From: Conchocele bisecta | Taxonomy: Eukaryota; Mollusca; Bivalvia; Lucinida; Thyasiridae | DNA length: 64,000 nt | Assembly: GCA_029237695.1 (NCBI GenBank) | Contig: CM055271.1 | Span: forward strand, 79,557,488 to 79,621,487 | Direction: 5' to 3' | Translations under genes and position numbers: made by a program | The notes under the pieces: model-generated | Databases searched by the model: none | Told to the model about the DNA's origin: nothing | What the model saw: the letters and a program-made list of their open reading frames with translations, nothing else | Part shown: piece after piece, positions 49,790 to 63,089 of the stretch | Numbering within the stretch: the first letter of the stretch is position 1 | Layout of the letters: the number at the start of each line of letters is the position of its first letter

Positions 49790-49860
49790 CGGCCCGGAAT
49801 CGAACCAGGGACCTCATGTTTACCGTACCATGCCCATGACTACCGAGCAAGCTAACAAGG
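49790..49860 (-). repeat. tRNA-derived SINE-like unit a, copy 2
   Basis: Counterpart of 24408-24487; a short deletion removes part of the region between the boxes. B box GGTTCGATTCC is intact. Confidence 0.6.
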
Positions 49861-50375
49861 CACAGATCATACACACTTCATCCCCATGGTCAGTTGCGTA
49901 CTGTGACATTCTTCTCCGCCAAATTGAAATTCGTCCTCGAATTCTATGTTTAATTTTTGTCTCCGAATTCCATATGTTTGGGTACAATTTGGGAGTATTT
50001 ATCAGTCGCGGTCCTTTGTTGGGCAACAGAATACTCAATTATCGTCCGTACCCAGAGTTCCGGTGCTCCATAGGTTTTTCCTGCAGAGTACCGAATCGGA
50101 TCTCATTCGCGCTTTAGCTGTTAATTGTGACATATTTTTCTGTACTTATCACACAGAAATGAATAAGTATAATACTGACATTTCTTTCAATTGAAAAATA
50201 CAGAAAATATGTCGCAATTAACAGTTGAAGTGCAAATCAGATGTGATTTGGTACTTTGCAGGGGAAACCTACGGAGAGCACCATTATAAACTCTCGGTAC
50301 GGACGATGCGGGAGTATTCAGCAGAGTTACTTCCCGCAACTACGTTGGGCGCTAAATGTCACAGGGTGAGAAAGA

Positions 50376-50452
50376 TGTGCACCAGCCCGGAATCGAACCG
50401 GGGATCTCTGGTTTACCACACCATCGCTCTACCTGCGGAGCAAACCGGGCAC
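50376..50452 (-). repeat. tRNA-derived SINE-like unit b, copy 2
   Basis: Counterpart of 25001-25078 with intact GGTTCGATTCC. Confidence 0.6.
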
Positions 50453-53400
50453 AAATACACACTTATTCACCATAGTGATCACTTCATTCAACCAAAAATT
50501 CACAAGCTAGAAGTTATGCCAAATTATTACAGTCAACGTCACAGATTATGCTCTTGGCGACATTAGCGGACACAAATTTGTCCATCAATTTGATCAAATA
50601 AACAACGGAATCTGACAGATAACAACACTACGACGGCGCATGGAAACATCATTATTCTGGTACTTGGAATCAAAATGGTGGATATTAAGATCAATATGTG
50701 AGGCGCTGACGGAACCTTTAACATTTTTTATCACGATAGCAGCTACAGGGATTGTTGGACGCATTTATTTAGAGAAACAAGAGATTACAATGGATTGGAT
50801 AATATACTAAGTGACATTTTGTTCTAACGTACACCAACATAGAGGATTAAATTTGCGACAATGTTGGATTCTGGATTTTGTGGACAGGTGACAGAAATCG
50901 GAGCTGGATAAGAACCGACAGACGTGATTCTGAATATGCGTGCTTGGTCTGTGGTTTTTCTTCCAGATCATGTCATGCATGTTTTAATTTCACGTCATGT
51001 CAAAGCAGCACTATTGAATATAATGAATAACTTTAATATTCTACACCAGAATTAAAGTTCATTCATCGTCTGATGTGTAACTGATAAATTAAGGTAAGTT
51101 ACTTGTATATGACAACTTTTGCCTCACCACGATAGAGGAGGGGGCATTTAGTATTACCCTTGACCTTGTCCGTTCTTCCGTCCGTCACCAACCTAGTAAC
51201 TCGAAAAACTTTTAAACCGTAATAGCTACATACCTGAAACTTGGTACATGTATGTTTGATTCGACCCCATGGTCATGGATTATCTCCCCCTTTTCAAGTT
51301 AGAATTTTCCAATTTTGTCTTGTAGCTCGTAAAACTTTTAAACCCTAATAGCTACACACCTGAAACTTGGTATGTCCTTATGATGAGTAGATTTGCAAAG
51401 TTTATTTTCATTCGACCCCCGAGTCATGGATTATCTCCCTCTTTTTGAATTAGAATTTGAAAATTTTGCCTTGTAACTCGTAAAACTTTTGTAATAGCTA
51501 CAGCACTGAAATTTGATATGTAGCTTCCTTCTGATGAGTAGATGCGGAAAGTTTATTTCGATTTTTGATTCGAACCCGTGTCATGGATTATCTCTCCCTT
51601 TTGGACACTGGAATTTTGCCTTGTTTACTATCAAAGCGATATGTGGGGTATCCGTGTTCTATGAACACATTTTATAGTTTAGTTATCTCCCTTTGTTTTT
51701 TCGCGCACTGATTTGTCCGGAGCATAACGCGAACACCCTTTGCAATATTTTTTATGAAACTTAACACATGCATAGGTCTCACTGGACAGGGCGGAGCTAG
51801 CGTTAAAGGTACATGCCCACTCAGTAGGCACAAAATGTTCTTTATGTCAAGAGACATCATCGGAGACATTTTCTGGCCAGATAAACAATCATTTACCATT
51901 ACCCACGTATTGTTTGGCATTATTATACATTTTATATCAGAAGAAAATTTCCGCATTGATATCAGGGACAATAACCGTGTTTCCTTAAAATGTTAACGGA
52001 CATTACTATTTATTCTCTGTATTTATTTTTTGTTGTGCAATGATCATACTTTATAATCTGTCAATTTTTTTTCAGTTGATGCATTTAATTTAATAGTATA
52101 AATAATTATAAAATATCATGCCCCATTTGCACATGAAAATACCGATACCACCGCGCGTCACTATCAGTAAAATAAATATTACCAAATGATTATATCTGTA
52201 TAGCGGGCACTCGTAATGTTTATATTAAAGTAGTGGAATAGTGACAATTATACACACTCTATTTAATTCCATTAAAGAGCATTTTTTAGCCTACTGTAGT
52301 GGGCTTGCACCTTTAAAAAGGGGTTGGACAATTGTTGTCGCGACCGCCTGCGGACAGTGCGATATAGTCTGCACATTGACGTCCATCTGTATTTTTTTTG
52401 CCGAGCCTGCTTGCGGAAAGCGAGACTTAGTGATCACAATGACGTCCGTGCGTCAGTCCGTCCGAAATCGGTGTATGTTTTTAAATACCATATCCTAAGT
52501 CACATTGACTTGAAACATCAAATGCTTATTAGTCATAATCCATATATTCATTCTGTCTCCCACTCATGCGGCCCCTGTGCCCCAAGGTCAAGGTCAAATG
52601 ACTTTGAAATTTTTGTTAAAGTTTTTGCATACCTTATATCTCCACAACACTTACCCAGATTTGCTTCAAACTTCAGATAATTCTTTATTATCATCCATAT
52701 TATCATATTATAGCCCACGCATGCGACCCACATGCCCAAGATCAAGGTCAAATGACTTTCAAATTTGCGTTAAAGCTTTTACATACGTTAATTCAAACTT
52801 CAAATAAATATACTCGGACACCATCAAATGCCTCGGTGGGCTCAACATGCGGGCCATGGCCATCTGATTTTTATTTACTGTAGGTTAAAGTTTTTAAGAA
52901 CACTATATCTCAGAAACAGCTTCGCCAATTCACTCGAAGCTTCACATGTGTGTTTATCATCATCCATATTTTCATTCTATGCTCAACTCCTGCAACCCCT
53001 GTGCCCAATATCAAGGTAAAATTACTTTCAAATTTACCTCAAAGTTTTTGACATTCCTGCATGTGGACAGTGCGATATAGTTGTCACATTGGCCTACATA
53101 CGTACGTACGTACATCCGTCCGGGTAAATTTTTTTGATTTAAGGTTAAAGTTTTTAAAGGTACATGCCCACTCAGTAGGCACAAACTGTTCTTTATAGCA
53201 ATAAAATAAGTGTATAATTGTGTCACTATTCCACCAGTTCTAAAAATTATGTGTGCCCGCTATCCATATATAATCATTTAGTAATATTTATTTTACTGAT
53301 AATGACTAGCAGTGGTATCAAGCTATTTTCATATTCAAATGAGGCATGATATTTTTATGCCACCGGGTTTCGAAGAAACGGGTGGCATATAGTGTTTGGA

Positions 53401-54424
53401 CCGTCCGTCTGTCCGTCCGTCACACTTTTCGGTTAACCACTTTGTCACAGTTTCTCAAATATGCTGCAGGTGGCATCCGCGTTCGATAGACGCATTTCTT
53501 GTTTTTAATAATTTATGCTAATTAAAGGTACATACCCACTCAGTAGGCACAACAATTAAAGTTATGTGTATTCTCAGTTATTTGTAGGAATTAAATAAGT
53601 GTATAATTTTGTCACTATTCCACCAGTTCTAAACATTACGAGTGCCCGTTATATGGATATAATCATTTAGTAATGTTTATTTCACTGATAGTGACACGCG
53701 GTGATATCAGGCTATTTTCATAGGCAAATGGGGCATGATATTTTTTAATTACTTATACTAATTAAATGTGTTTCCCTGAAAAAATAATGTTTTCGACAGA
53801 TTATTAAAGTATGATCATTGCACATCAAAAAATAAATAGTAATGTCTTGGTAACATTTTAAGGAAACACGGTTATCGCCCCTGATAGCAGTGTGGAAATT
53901 TACGTCCGATATAAAATGTATAATAATGCCAATAAATATGTGTATTAATGGTGAATTAATGTTTATTTTGCCAGAAAATGTCTCAGATGATGTCTCTGAT
54001 ATAAAGAACATTTTGTGCCTACTGAGTGGGCATGTACCTTTAAGAACACTATATCTCTGAAACCGCTTCACCAATTCACTCGAAACTTCACATACGGTGT
54101 ATTTGTCACCCACATTTTCATTATTATTTTATATGTGCCCAATGTCACGGTCAAATTACTTTGAAATTTCCCTTAAAGTTTTTGTTGGGCCCGCTTGCAG
54201 ACAGAGCGATATAGTTGGCACATTGGTGTGCATTCAGGATAAAGTTTTTGGTTAAAGTGTTTTTTAGTTAAAGTTTTTGGGTAAACTATCAAAGCCTCGG
54301 CGGGTGCGGCATGTTTTTATGTCAACGGGCTAAAGCTTTGTTGCAATAAAAAAAATTGTTTCTACTATCAAATGCCTCGGCGAGCACGACATGCAGGCCA
54401 TGGCCATCTAGTTATTATGGCATG

Positions 54425-55812
54425 CGATTTGATCAGTCGGCCATCACACCATGACTAGTTTAGCACTTGATCAGTCGGCCATCGCACCAGGACTAGTTTA
54501 GCACATTGATACAGTCGGCCATCACCCCAGGACTAGTTTTAGCACTTGATCAGTCGGACATCGCTCCAGGACTAGTTTAGAACTTGATCAGTCGGCCATC
54601 GCACCAGGACTAGTTTAAAACTTGATCAGTTTCCCATCTCACCAGGACTAGTATAGCACTTGATCAGTCGGCCATCGCACCAGGACTAGTTTAGAACTTG
54701 TTCAGTCGGCCATCACACCAGGACTAGTATAGCACTTGATCAGTCGGCTATCGCACCGGGACTAGTTTAGCCCTTGATCAGTCGGCCATCGCACCAGGAC
54801 AAGTATAGCACTCGATGAGTCGGCCATCGCACCAGGACTAGTTTAGAACTTGATCAGTCGGCCAGCGCTCCAGGACTAGTTTAGCACTTGATCTGTCGGC
54901 AATCTCACCATGACTAGTATAGAACTAGATCAGTCGGCCATCGCTCCAGGACTAGTTTAGCCCTTGGTCAGTCGGCCATCGCACCAGGACTAGTTTAGCC
55001 CTTGATCAGTCGGTCATCGCACCAGGACTAGTAGAGCACTTGATCAGTCTGCCACCGCACCATAAGTAGTATAGCGCTTGATTAGTCGCCCATTGCACCA
55101 TGCCCAGTATAGCACTTGATCAGTTGGCCATCTCACCATGCCCAGTATAGCACGTGATCAGTCAGCCATGCCGAGTATACATGTAGCACTTGATCAGTCG
55201 GCCATCGCACCAGGACTAGTAGAGCACTTGATCAGTCTGCCATCGCACCATAACTAGTATAGCGCTTGATCAGTCGGTCATCGCACCAGGACTAGTAGAG
55301 CACTTGATCAGTCTGCCATCGCACCATAAGTAGTATAGCGCTTGATCAGTCGCCCATTGCACCATGCCCAGCATAGCACTTGATCAATTGGCCATCTCAC
55401 CTCACCATGCCCAGTATAACACGTGATCAGTCGGCCATGCCGAGTATAGCACTTGATCAGTCGGCCATCACACCAGGACTAGTTTAGAACTTGATCAGTC
55501 GACCATCGCACCAGGAATAGTTTAGCCCTTGATCAGTCAGCCATCGCACCGAGACTAGTTTAGCCCTTGATCAGTCGGCCATCGCACCAGGACTAGTATA
55601 GCACTCGATCAGTCGGCCATCGCACCATGACTAGTTTAGAACTTGATCAGTCGGCCATCGCACCACGACTAGTTTAGAACTTGATCAGTCGGCCATCACA
55701 CCAAGACTACTTTAGAACTTTATCAGTCGGCCATCGCACCAAGACTATTATTATAGCACTTGATCAGTCGGCCATCGCACCAGGACTAGTTTAGCACTTG
55801 ATTAGTCGGCCA
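54425..55812 (+). repeat. 37-38 bp satellite, array 1 of transposon copy 2
   Basis: Same CTTGATCAGTCGGCCATCGC / ACCAGGACTAGTTTAG unit as in copy 1, with the variant CATGCCCAGTATAGCAC subset in the same relative place. It is followed by a shortened end module (to about 56020). Confidence 0.92.
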
Positions 55813-56021
55813 CGTCATCCTGCGTTACAGACAGAAGTGGTGGTCGGTGGGGGGGGGGGGGTGTAGTGTAGTCATAGACACAAACTGGTGGTGGTGATAT
55901 AGACCGGAACTTTTAGGATGCCAAATGTAGATGGCTGGTGTGTGTGGGGAATCATTGTTTTGTGTCCCCCGCGGTGGTGCGGAGTACAATGATGAATTAC
56001 TTATGAATCGCAGGCGGGAGT

Positions 56022-56650
56022 GTAGTATTTCACCATGCCCAGTACGTATATCACTTGATTAGTTGGCCATCTCACCATGCCCAGTATAGCACGTGATCAG
56101 TCGGCCATGCCGAGTATAGCACTTGATCAGTCGGCCATCGCACCAGGACTAGCAGAGCACTTGATCAGTCTGCCATCGCACCATAACTAGTATAGCGCTT
56201 GATCAGTCGCCCATTGCACCATGCCCAGTATAGCACTTGATCAGTTGGCCATCTCACCATGCCCAGTATAGCACGTGATCAGTCGGCCATGCCGAGTATA
56301 GCACTAGATCATTCGGCCATCACACCAGGACTACTTTAGCACTTGATCAGTCGGCCATCGCACCAGGACTAGTATAGCACTCAATCAGTCGGCCATCACA
56401 CCAGGACTAGTATAGCACTCGATCAGTCGGTCATCACACCGTGACTAGTTTATAACTTGATCAGTCGGCCATCGCACCAGGACTAGTTTAGAACTTGATC
56501 AGTCGACCATCGCACCAGGAATAGTTTAGCCCTTGATCAGTCGGCCATCGCACTGAGACTAGTTTAGCCCTTGATTAGTCGGCCATCGCACCAGGACGAC
56601 TAGTATAGCACTCGATCAGTCGGCCAATCGCAACCAGGACTAGCTTTAGT
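56022..56650 (+). repeat. 37-38 bp satellite, array 2 of transposon copy 2
   Basis: Shorter array following the shortened end module, then a full end module with a right transposon terminus at about 57370-57402. Confidence 0.9.
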
Positions 56651-57402
56651 GGTGGTCGGGGGTGGGGGGTGTTGTGTAGTCATAGACAAAAACTGGTGGT
56701 GGTGGTGATACACATTGTTCCCACTGTGGGATATAGACCGGAACTTTTAGGACGCCAAATGTAGATGGCTGGTGTGTGTGGGGGATCATTGTTTTGTGTC
56801 CCCGGCGGTGGTGCGGAGTACAATGATGAATTACTGATGAATTACTGTATTGAACACACATGTATATGCACTGTGATACCGTACTTCACAATCCTCAGTT
56901 TTAAATTGTTTCTGTATCGTAAAACTGAACATTTATTCATTTTGAAAAACTTAAAATTGTGGCAGATGATCAAAATGAAAACAAAACTGGATGTTTACAT
57001 GCGAAATGAACCGGTGCATCGGTATATTTTAACCGCACGATGACCCACTGTATATTCATACCATATCCGTACGGATATATCGTATATACGAACTGATATC
57101 GTATGTTTTTGTATAATATTCGTATAGTACGTTTGTATAATGTAAACAAACTGTACTATACGATGATACGGTAATTTTTTAACGGAAATAGCGAAAGAAT
57201 GATGACCGCACAAACGGTATCGCGAAAGAATGACCGCACAAACTGGACCGCGAAAGAATTACCGCACAAACGGTATCGCGAAAGAATGACCGCAACAACG
57301 GGACCGCGATTGGACCGCAATTAGACTGCAATTTCAGAGCGGACAAATTGCAATTCAACGACCGCTGGATTGCAATTCTTGGTAAGTGAATCGCAGGCGG
57401 GA

Positions 57403-58578
57403 GTGTAGTATTTCACCATGCCCAGTACGTATAGCACCATCTTGTTTAGTTGGCCATCTCACCATGCCCAATATAGCACGTGATCAGTCGGCCATGCCGA
57501 GTATAGCACTTGATCAGTCGGCCATCGCACCAGGACTAGCAGAGCACTTGATCAGTCTGCCATCGCAACCATACTAGTATAGCGCTTGATCAGTCGCCCA
57601 TTGCACCATGCCCAGTATAGCACGTGATCAGTCGGCCATGCCGAGTATAGCACTAGATCATTCGGCCATCACACCAGGTCTACTTTAGCACTTGATCAGT
57701 CGGCCATCGCACCAGGACTAGTATAGCACTCAATCAGTCGGCCATCACACCAGGACTAGTTTAGAACTTGATCAGTCGGCCATCACACCAGTACTACTTT
57801 AGCACTTGATCAGTCGGCCATCGCACCAGGACTAGTATAGCACTCGATCAATCGGCCATCGCACCAGGACTAGTTTATAACTTGATCAGTCGGCCATCGC
57901 ACCAGGACTAGTTTAGAACTTGATCAGTCGACCATCGCACCAGGAATAGTTTAGCCCTTGATCAGTCGGCCATCGCACTGCGACTAGTTTAGCCCTTGAT
58001 TAGTCGGCCATCGCACCAGGACTAGTATAGCACTCGATCGGTCGGACATCGCACCAGGACTAGTTTAGAACTTGATCAGTCGGCCATCGCACCACGACTA
58101 ATTTAGAACTTGATCAGTCGGCCATCGCACCAAGACTAGTTTAGTCCTTGATCTGTCGGCCATCGCACCAGGACTAGTTTAGAACTTGATCAGTCGGCCA
58201 CCGCACCATGACTAGTTTTGCCCTTGCTCAGTCGGCATCGCACAGGACTAGTTTAGAACTTGATCAGTCGGCCACCGCACAAGACTAGTTTTGACCTTGC
58301 TCAATCGGCCATCGCACCAGGACTAGTTTAGAAACTTGATCAGTCGGCCATCGCACCACGACTAGTTTAGAACTTGATCAGTCGGCCATCGCACCAAGAC
58401 TAGTTTAGCCCTTGCTCAGTCGGCCATCGCACCTGGACTAGTATAGCACTCGATCAGTCGGCCATCGCACCATGACTAGTTTAGAACTTGATCAGTCGGC
58501 CATCGCACCAAGACTAGTATAGCACTTGATCAGTCGGTCATCGCACCAGGACTAGTTTAGCACTTGATCAGTCGGCCA
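57403..58578 (+). repeat. 37-38 bp satellite, array 3 of transposon copy 2
   Basis: Third array, leading to the outermost right end at 59372. Confidence 0.9.
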
Positions 58579-59374
58579 CGTCATCCTGCGTTACAGACAG
58601 AAGTGGTGGTCGGGGGCGGGGGCGGGGGGGGGGGTGTAGTGTAGTCATAGACAAAAACTGGTGGTGGTGGTGATACACATTGTTCCCACTGTGGGATATA
58701 GACCGGAACTTTTAGGACGCCAAATGTAGATGGCTGGTGTGCGTGGGATCATTGTTTTGTGTCCCCGGCGGTGGTGCGGAGTACAGTGATGAATTACTGT
58801 ATATGGAACACACATGTATATGTACAGTGATACCGTACTTCACAATCCTCAGTTTTAAATATTGTTTCTGTATCGTAAAACTGAACATTTATTCATTTTG
58901 AAAAACTTCAAATTATGGCAGATGATCGAAATGAAAACCGGATGTTTACATTCGAAATCAACCGGTGCATCGGTATATTTTAACCACAGAATGACCCACT
59001 TTATATTCATACCATATCCGTACGGATATATCGTATATACGAACGGATATCGTATGTTTGTATAATATTCGTATAGTACGTTTGTATAATCACTGATAAT
59101 GTAAACAAACTGTACTATACCATGATACGGTAAGTTTTTACCGGAAATAGCGAAAGAATGACCGCACAAACGGTATCGCGAAAGAATGACCGCACAAACT
59201 GGACCGCGAAAGAATGACCGCACAAACGGTATCGCGAAAGAATGACCGCAAAAACGGGACCGCGTTTGGACCGCAATTAGACCGCAATTAGACTGCAATT
59301 CCAGAGGGGAAGAATTGCAATTCAAGGACCGCTGGATTGCAATTCTTGGTAAGCGAATCGCAGGCGGGAGTGTA

Positions 59375-60505
59375 CCAGCGTAAGTAATCATAGTTTGTAA
59401 ACTAACGTAGTCTGATCAAAGATTTATAATTCCCGTATATGTAAAAATGGAATTACGTTAATTATGTCTAACCATATCAAATAAAGATGAAATTATATTA
59501 AGTATTGCAAGTTGCAATTGTGTCAAAGATAATCAAATGAGACAAAGTCTATGCTGAAATTACAAATCAGTAGAATATGTTTGCCGTACTGCAAATTTAA
59601 GAGAAACAATTTTTATTAGGGTTTCATAATTTAACGCACAAATCTAGTAATAAAACAGAGCAATATAGGCCAGCTCAACTTTATCAACCAGCGTTAGTAC
59701 ATTTGTAAACTAACGTAGTCTGACCAAGATTTATAATTCCCGTGGACGTAAAAAGGGAATTACGTCAATTATTTCTAACCATATCAAATAAAGATGAACT
59801 TATATTAAGTACAGTATAAAATTGATCTCTCGAACAGGTCTCAAACCTCGACTGAGAATATATATTTGTATTTTAATTGTGTTCTCACAATTTTATAATT
59901 TTTTATCAAAATAGCTATCAACTGATAGACACTTTATACCAACAATAAAACTGCGTATTTTTATAATACATGTATATACTGGAGAAACGGGACTTCTAAC
60001 AAGCGTTATTAGACTTGCTATTTGATCAGGATCTACAATGGTCACAAATACCATAAGCCCCATTTGCCCAGTTACACGACATGTAAGTATACCAAGCAAG
60101 TCAATTTGACTTCCAAAAGTTGTAAGTTCCCTTTTGTTTACCAGTGTCCAACATAGCCAGTCAAAACAACAAGTGGCGCATGCACATGAAAACCAACATG
60201 GTTGGCATGTTGACTTCCTCACCCATCAGTTAACTAATACTGGTCGGTGTTTGAAATGTTTCAATTTCATCAACATATATATGGATAAATGACTAACAAC
60301 ATCGATGGTATCCCAAGGATTTTAATTTTAACGTTGAAATAAAACATTATTAGGTAAACATATTTTATGTGGCATTTGCAAACAGGGCACGTTTTCTCGT
60401 GCACCTGTCCCCATTTGGAGAAGCGTAATATTGATTTGTTTAGCTGACAATATACAAGGCTGTACACAGGCCAAAACTTGGACGCTGATGTGTAAGTGAT
60501 TTACC
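59375..60505. other. Non-coding intron DNA with a local repeat
   Basis: CCAGCGTAAGTA...TTTGTAAACTAACGTAGTCTGA at 59375 recurs at 59689. A GATCAGGATCTAC dispersed repeat fragment is at 60018-60080. No gene supported. Confidence 0.5.
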
Positions 60506-60506
60506 T

Positions 60507-60626
60507 CAAGATCAACTGGATTAGTTTTTACTGATATTCATGCGCAATCGAGAGAACTTAATGTTAACTTAATATTCTCTCGATTGCGCATGAATATCAG
60601 TAAAAACTAATCCAGTTTATCTTGAG
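60507..60626. repeat. Fold-back element with 52-bp arms
   Basis: CAAGATCAACTGGATTAGTT (60508) through GCGCAATCGAGAGAA pairs with TTCTCTCGATTGCGC through AACTAATCCAGTTTATCTTG (60625); the loop is about 17 bases. Confidence 0.82.
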
Positions 60627-62428
60627 GTCTATCTTGAGGTATAACATTTAAAATATACAAATATTATTTAAAGGAGTACCGATATGATATAGTTAAATAC
60701 CGTTAATATTGCCCTGAATTTAACGTAATAAAACAATATAGGATAGTTTATCAAGAGAAACGAGCGATATACAGATTTTCAACCAGCATAAATAATGTCA
60801 TACTGCATAGTTGACCAACATTTATAACGCAGACAAAAAAAGTAAATTATAATTACCATGTTACCGATAATTATTTATAGCTGTATACTGAACACAGAAT
60901 AACAAGTGAAAATTATATAAATTACTTCTAGCTTCAATATTGACAATAAGATCATTGCGAAAAATATTTTATTATGCTCCGAGTCCATAAAGGTACACAA
61001 TGAGCTGTAATAAATAAAAAAAACATGTATGCTGTTTTGTAATCACTAATGTACATAAATACGAGTCTGATCAGGGTTTGCACTGTTCGCTGTGAAGTCT
61101 TGACTACTTACACAGCCGCGAGTGGGGCGATAGCAGAATCCTGGGACAAATTATACAATACTGTGTCCCAGTACAATCTGATCAGGGCTTGTACTGTACG
61201 TTATTTAGTCTGTACTGGGACTCAATATTCTATAATTTGCACGGCAGTTACTAATTAACTGCTTTTAATTGGCAACCATAACGTTAGTTTCGGATTAACG
61301 GTGTAATTTGTTAGATAATCAGCAGTGTTTAAAATGAGCGATTAATATTTCAGTGACAAACACACTCGTCTCCAATTATTAGCTTCAAAGTACGTGAAAA
61401 TCAAAGTCTAATTTGGTTACTTTGTTCACAAATACTTTTACCAACAACACGGTCATGCCTCGGGTAATATAATCGTCCCATAAGCACCGTAAGCAGGTGC
61501 CCGTTTCAACGAATATCACGGAAATCTTCGGCAATTTCCGTGATACGCTAACTGGAAAATGAAAACAGATGGTGTCATTATTATTATCTAAAAAGGACCA
61601 AAATAATAATAACTTAGAAACATAATTTTTATATCAATAGATAGAAAAATGAATGAGCTAATTCAAAATACCTGTGCATTTTTTGTCACTATTCTTATAA
61701 AAAAAGATTTTGCAATTTTCCCAACGAAAATCGAGAAGAAAAATCACAATTTGCTATATAACTCATATAAAAACTACCGACTATGTTTAAAGCTAAAAAG
61801 AACCAAAATATTTTTATTTTAAAAACACGATCGAAACATCATCATCAAGTACAATAATTGAAGTCTAAAATGTGACTTGTGCATTTTTAATCGGTTGTGT
61901 AGTTTAAAAGTTACGTAAGAAATGGTAATAGTCTCCTATATAATTACATATAAAACTCGCCGCTACTATGCAGACTTTCTACAGGTAAGGTGGCCGCGAA
62001 AGTTGGATATGTGAGATCGCTTGGTGTGCGCTGACTATAAAACTACACATATTACGTCAGAATTGGTACATACATTAACACAATTAGCATGTGCAACCTA
62101 TAAACATGATAAACATTCCAAACATAAATCTTTTTCGAGAATGTTAAAAGTTATCCACATTTAATAATGAGCATATTTCGTAAAGTTTGGCAAATATTTA
62201 TTTTATTTCGAAAAAAAGATTTACAATTTAATGGGAGACAAGAGGTGGCCACGGAGCAGTCGAAAAACGAACAATGTTGGAAATTGACTCTGTAACCTGG
62301 TTATGTAGCTTGGAAATGATCTACATGTAACTAAGAAAACAAAAGTTTAATTTTTAAAATCGGTCTACTATTTCTGAAATTGGAAAAAAATATATCCCAT
62401 GTTAAATACCCATATAAATCTTCATTCG
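60627..62428. other. Non-coding intron DNA
   Basis: No gene recognised. CTGATCAGGGTTTGCACTGT (61067) and CTGATCAGGGCTTGTACTGT (61178) are a small direct repeat. Confidence 0.4.
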
Positions 62429-62988
62429 GTTGGGCCAGGTATTGTCCAGAATGTCCGTTTGTTTACGGGTTCTATTGACGGTCGGGCCAGGTATTGTCTA
62501 GAATTTCCGTTTGTTTACAGGTTCCATTGACGGTCGGGCCAGGTATTGTCTAGACTGTCGTTTGTTTTCAGGTTACATTGACGGTTGGGCCAGGTATTGT
62601 CTATAATGTCCGTTTGTTTACGGGTTACATTGACGGTTGGACCAGGTATTGTCTATAATGTCCGTTTGTTTACGGGTCCCAATGACGGTTGGGTCAGGTA
62701 TTGTCTATAATGTCCGTTTGTTTACGGGTTCCAATGACGGTTGGGTCAGGTATTGTCTAGAATGTACGTTTGTTTACGGGTTCCAATGACGGTTGGGTCA
62801 GGTATTGTCTAGAATGTCCGTTTGTTTACGGGTTCCATTGACGGTTGGGCCAGGTATTGTCTAGACTGTCCGTTTGTTTACGGGTTCCATTGACGGTTGG
62901 GCCAGGTATTTTCTAGAATGTCCGTTTGTTTACAGGTTCCATTGACTGTTGGGCCAGGTATTGTCTAGAATAGCCGTTTATTTCACAG
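62429..62988 (+). repeat. Minisatellite, about eleven 51-52 bp units, ending at the splice acceptor of the last exon
   Basis: Unit: GGTTGGGCCAGGTATTGTCT, AGAATGTCCGTTTGTTTAC, GGGTTCCATTGAC. The last part of the unit equals the first 13-18 bases of the exon at 62989 (GTTCCATTGACGGTTGG). Some units read ACAG or TCAG before GTTCCATTGAC or GTTACATTGAC, keeping an AG that could act as an acceptor (near 62520, 62572, 62936). Confidence 0.93.
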
Positions 62989-63089
62989 GTTCCATTGACG
63001 GTTGGAAGGGAGTGATGCCGATCGACATTCAGGAACGGGTTACCGCGATGGTGCAGCAAAGGCTCGGGCACACCGATCTCTCATTCTAA
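62989..63089 (+). CDS. Cytosolic-type sulfotransferase, last coding exon
   Basis: Acceptor TTTCACAG at 62981-62988. With one base from the 39962 exon it encodes GSIDGWKGVMPIDIQERV and ends RLGHTDLSF with TAA at 63087-63089. The G-x-x-GxWK start and L-x-F end fit the C-terminus of SULT enzymes (usual form: GxxGDWKNxF ... LxF). The phase match across 22.8 kb of repeat-filled intron supports one gene with exons at 23173, 36651, 39962 and 62989. The canonical Asp before Trp is replaced by Gly-Trp preceded by Asp, and the upstream Arg-Lys is missing. Confidence 0.78.

Larger units (their letters stand above)
48736..59372. mobile_element. Large TIR transposon, copy 2 (10,637 bp)
   Basis: Collinear with copy 1 at an offset of about 25.38 kb and with few differences. 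It begins CAGAGTGGCCTGCGGTTC and ends GAATCGCAGGCGGGAGTG; TA flanks both ends (48734-48735, 59373-59374). It has three right-end modules instead of two. As in copy 1, no transposase is recognised and all long frames are repeat-derived. Confidence 0.88.

Noticed and set aside
58855..59391. 178-codon minus-strand frame at the transposon right end
   Set aside because: It is made of subterminal repeats and terminal inverted repeat; the equivalent frame in copy 1 is broken up.
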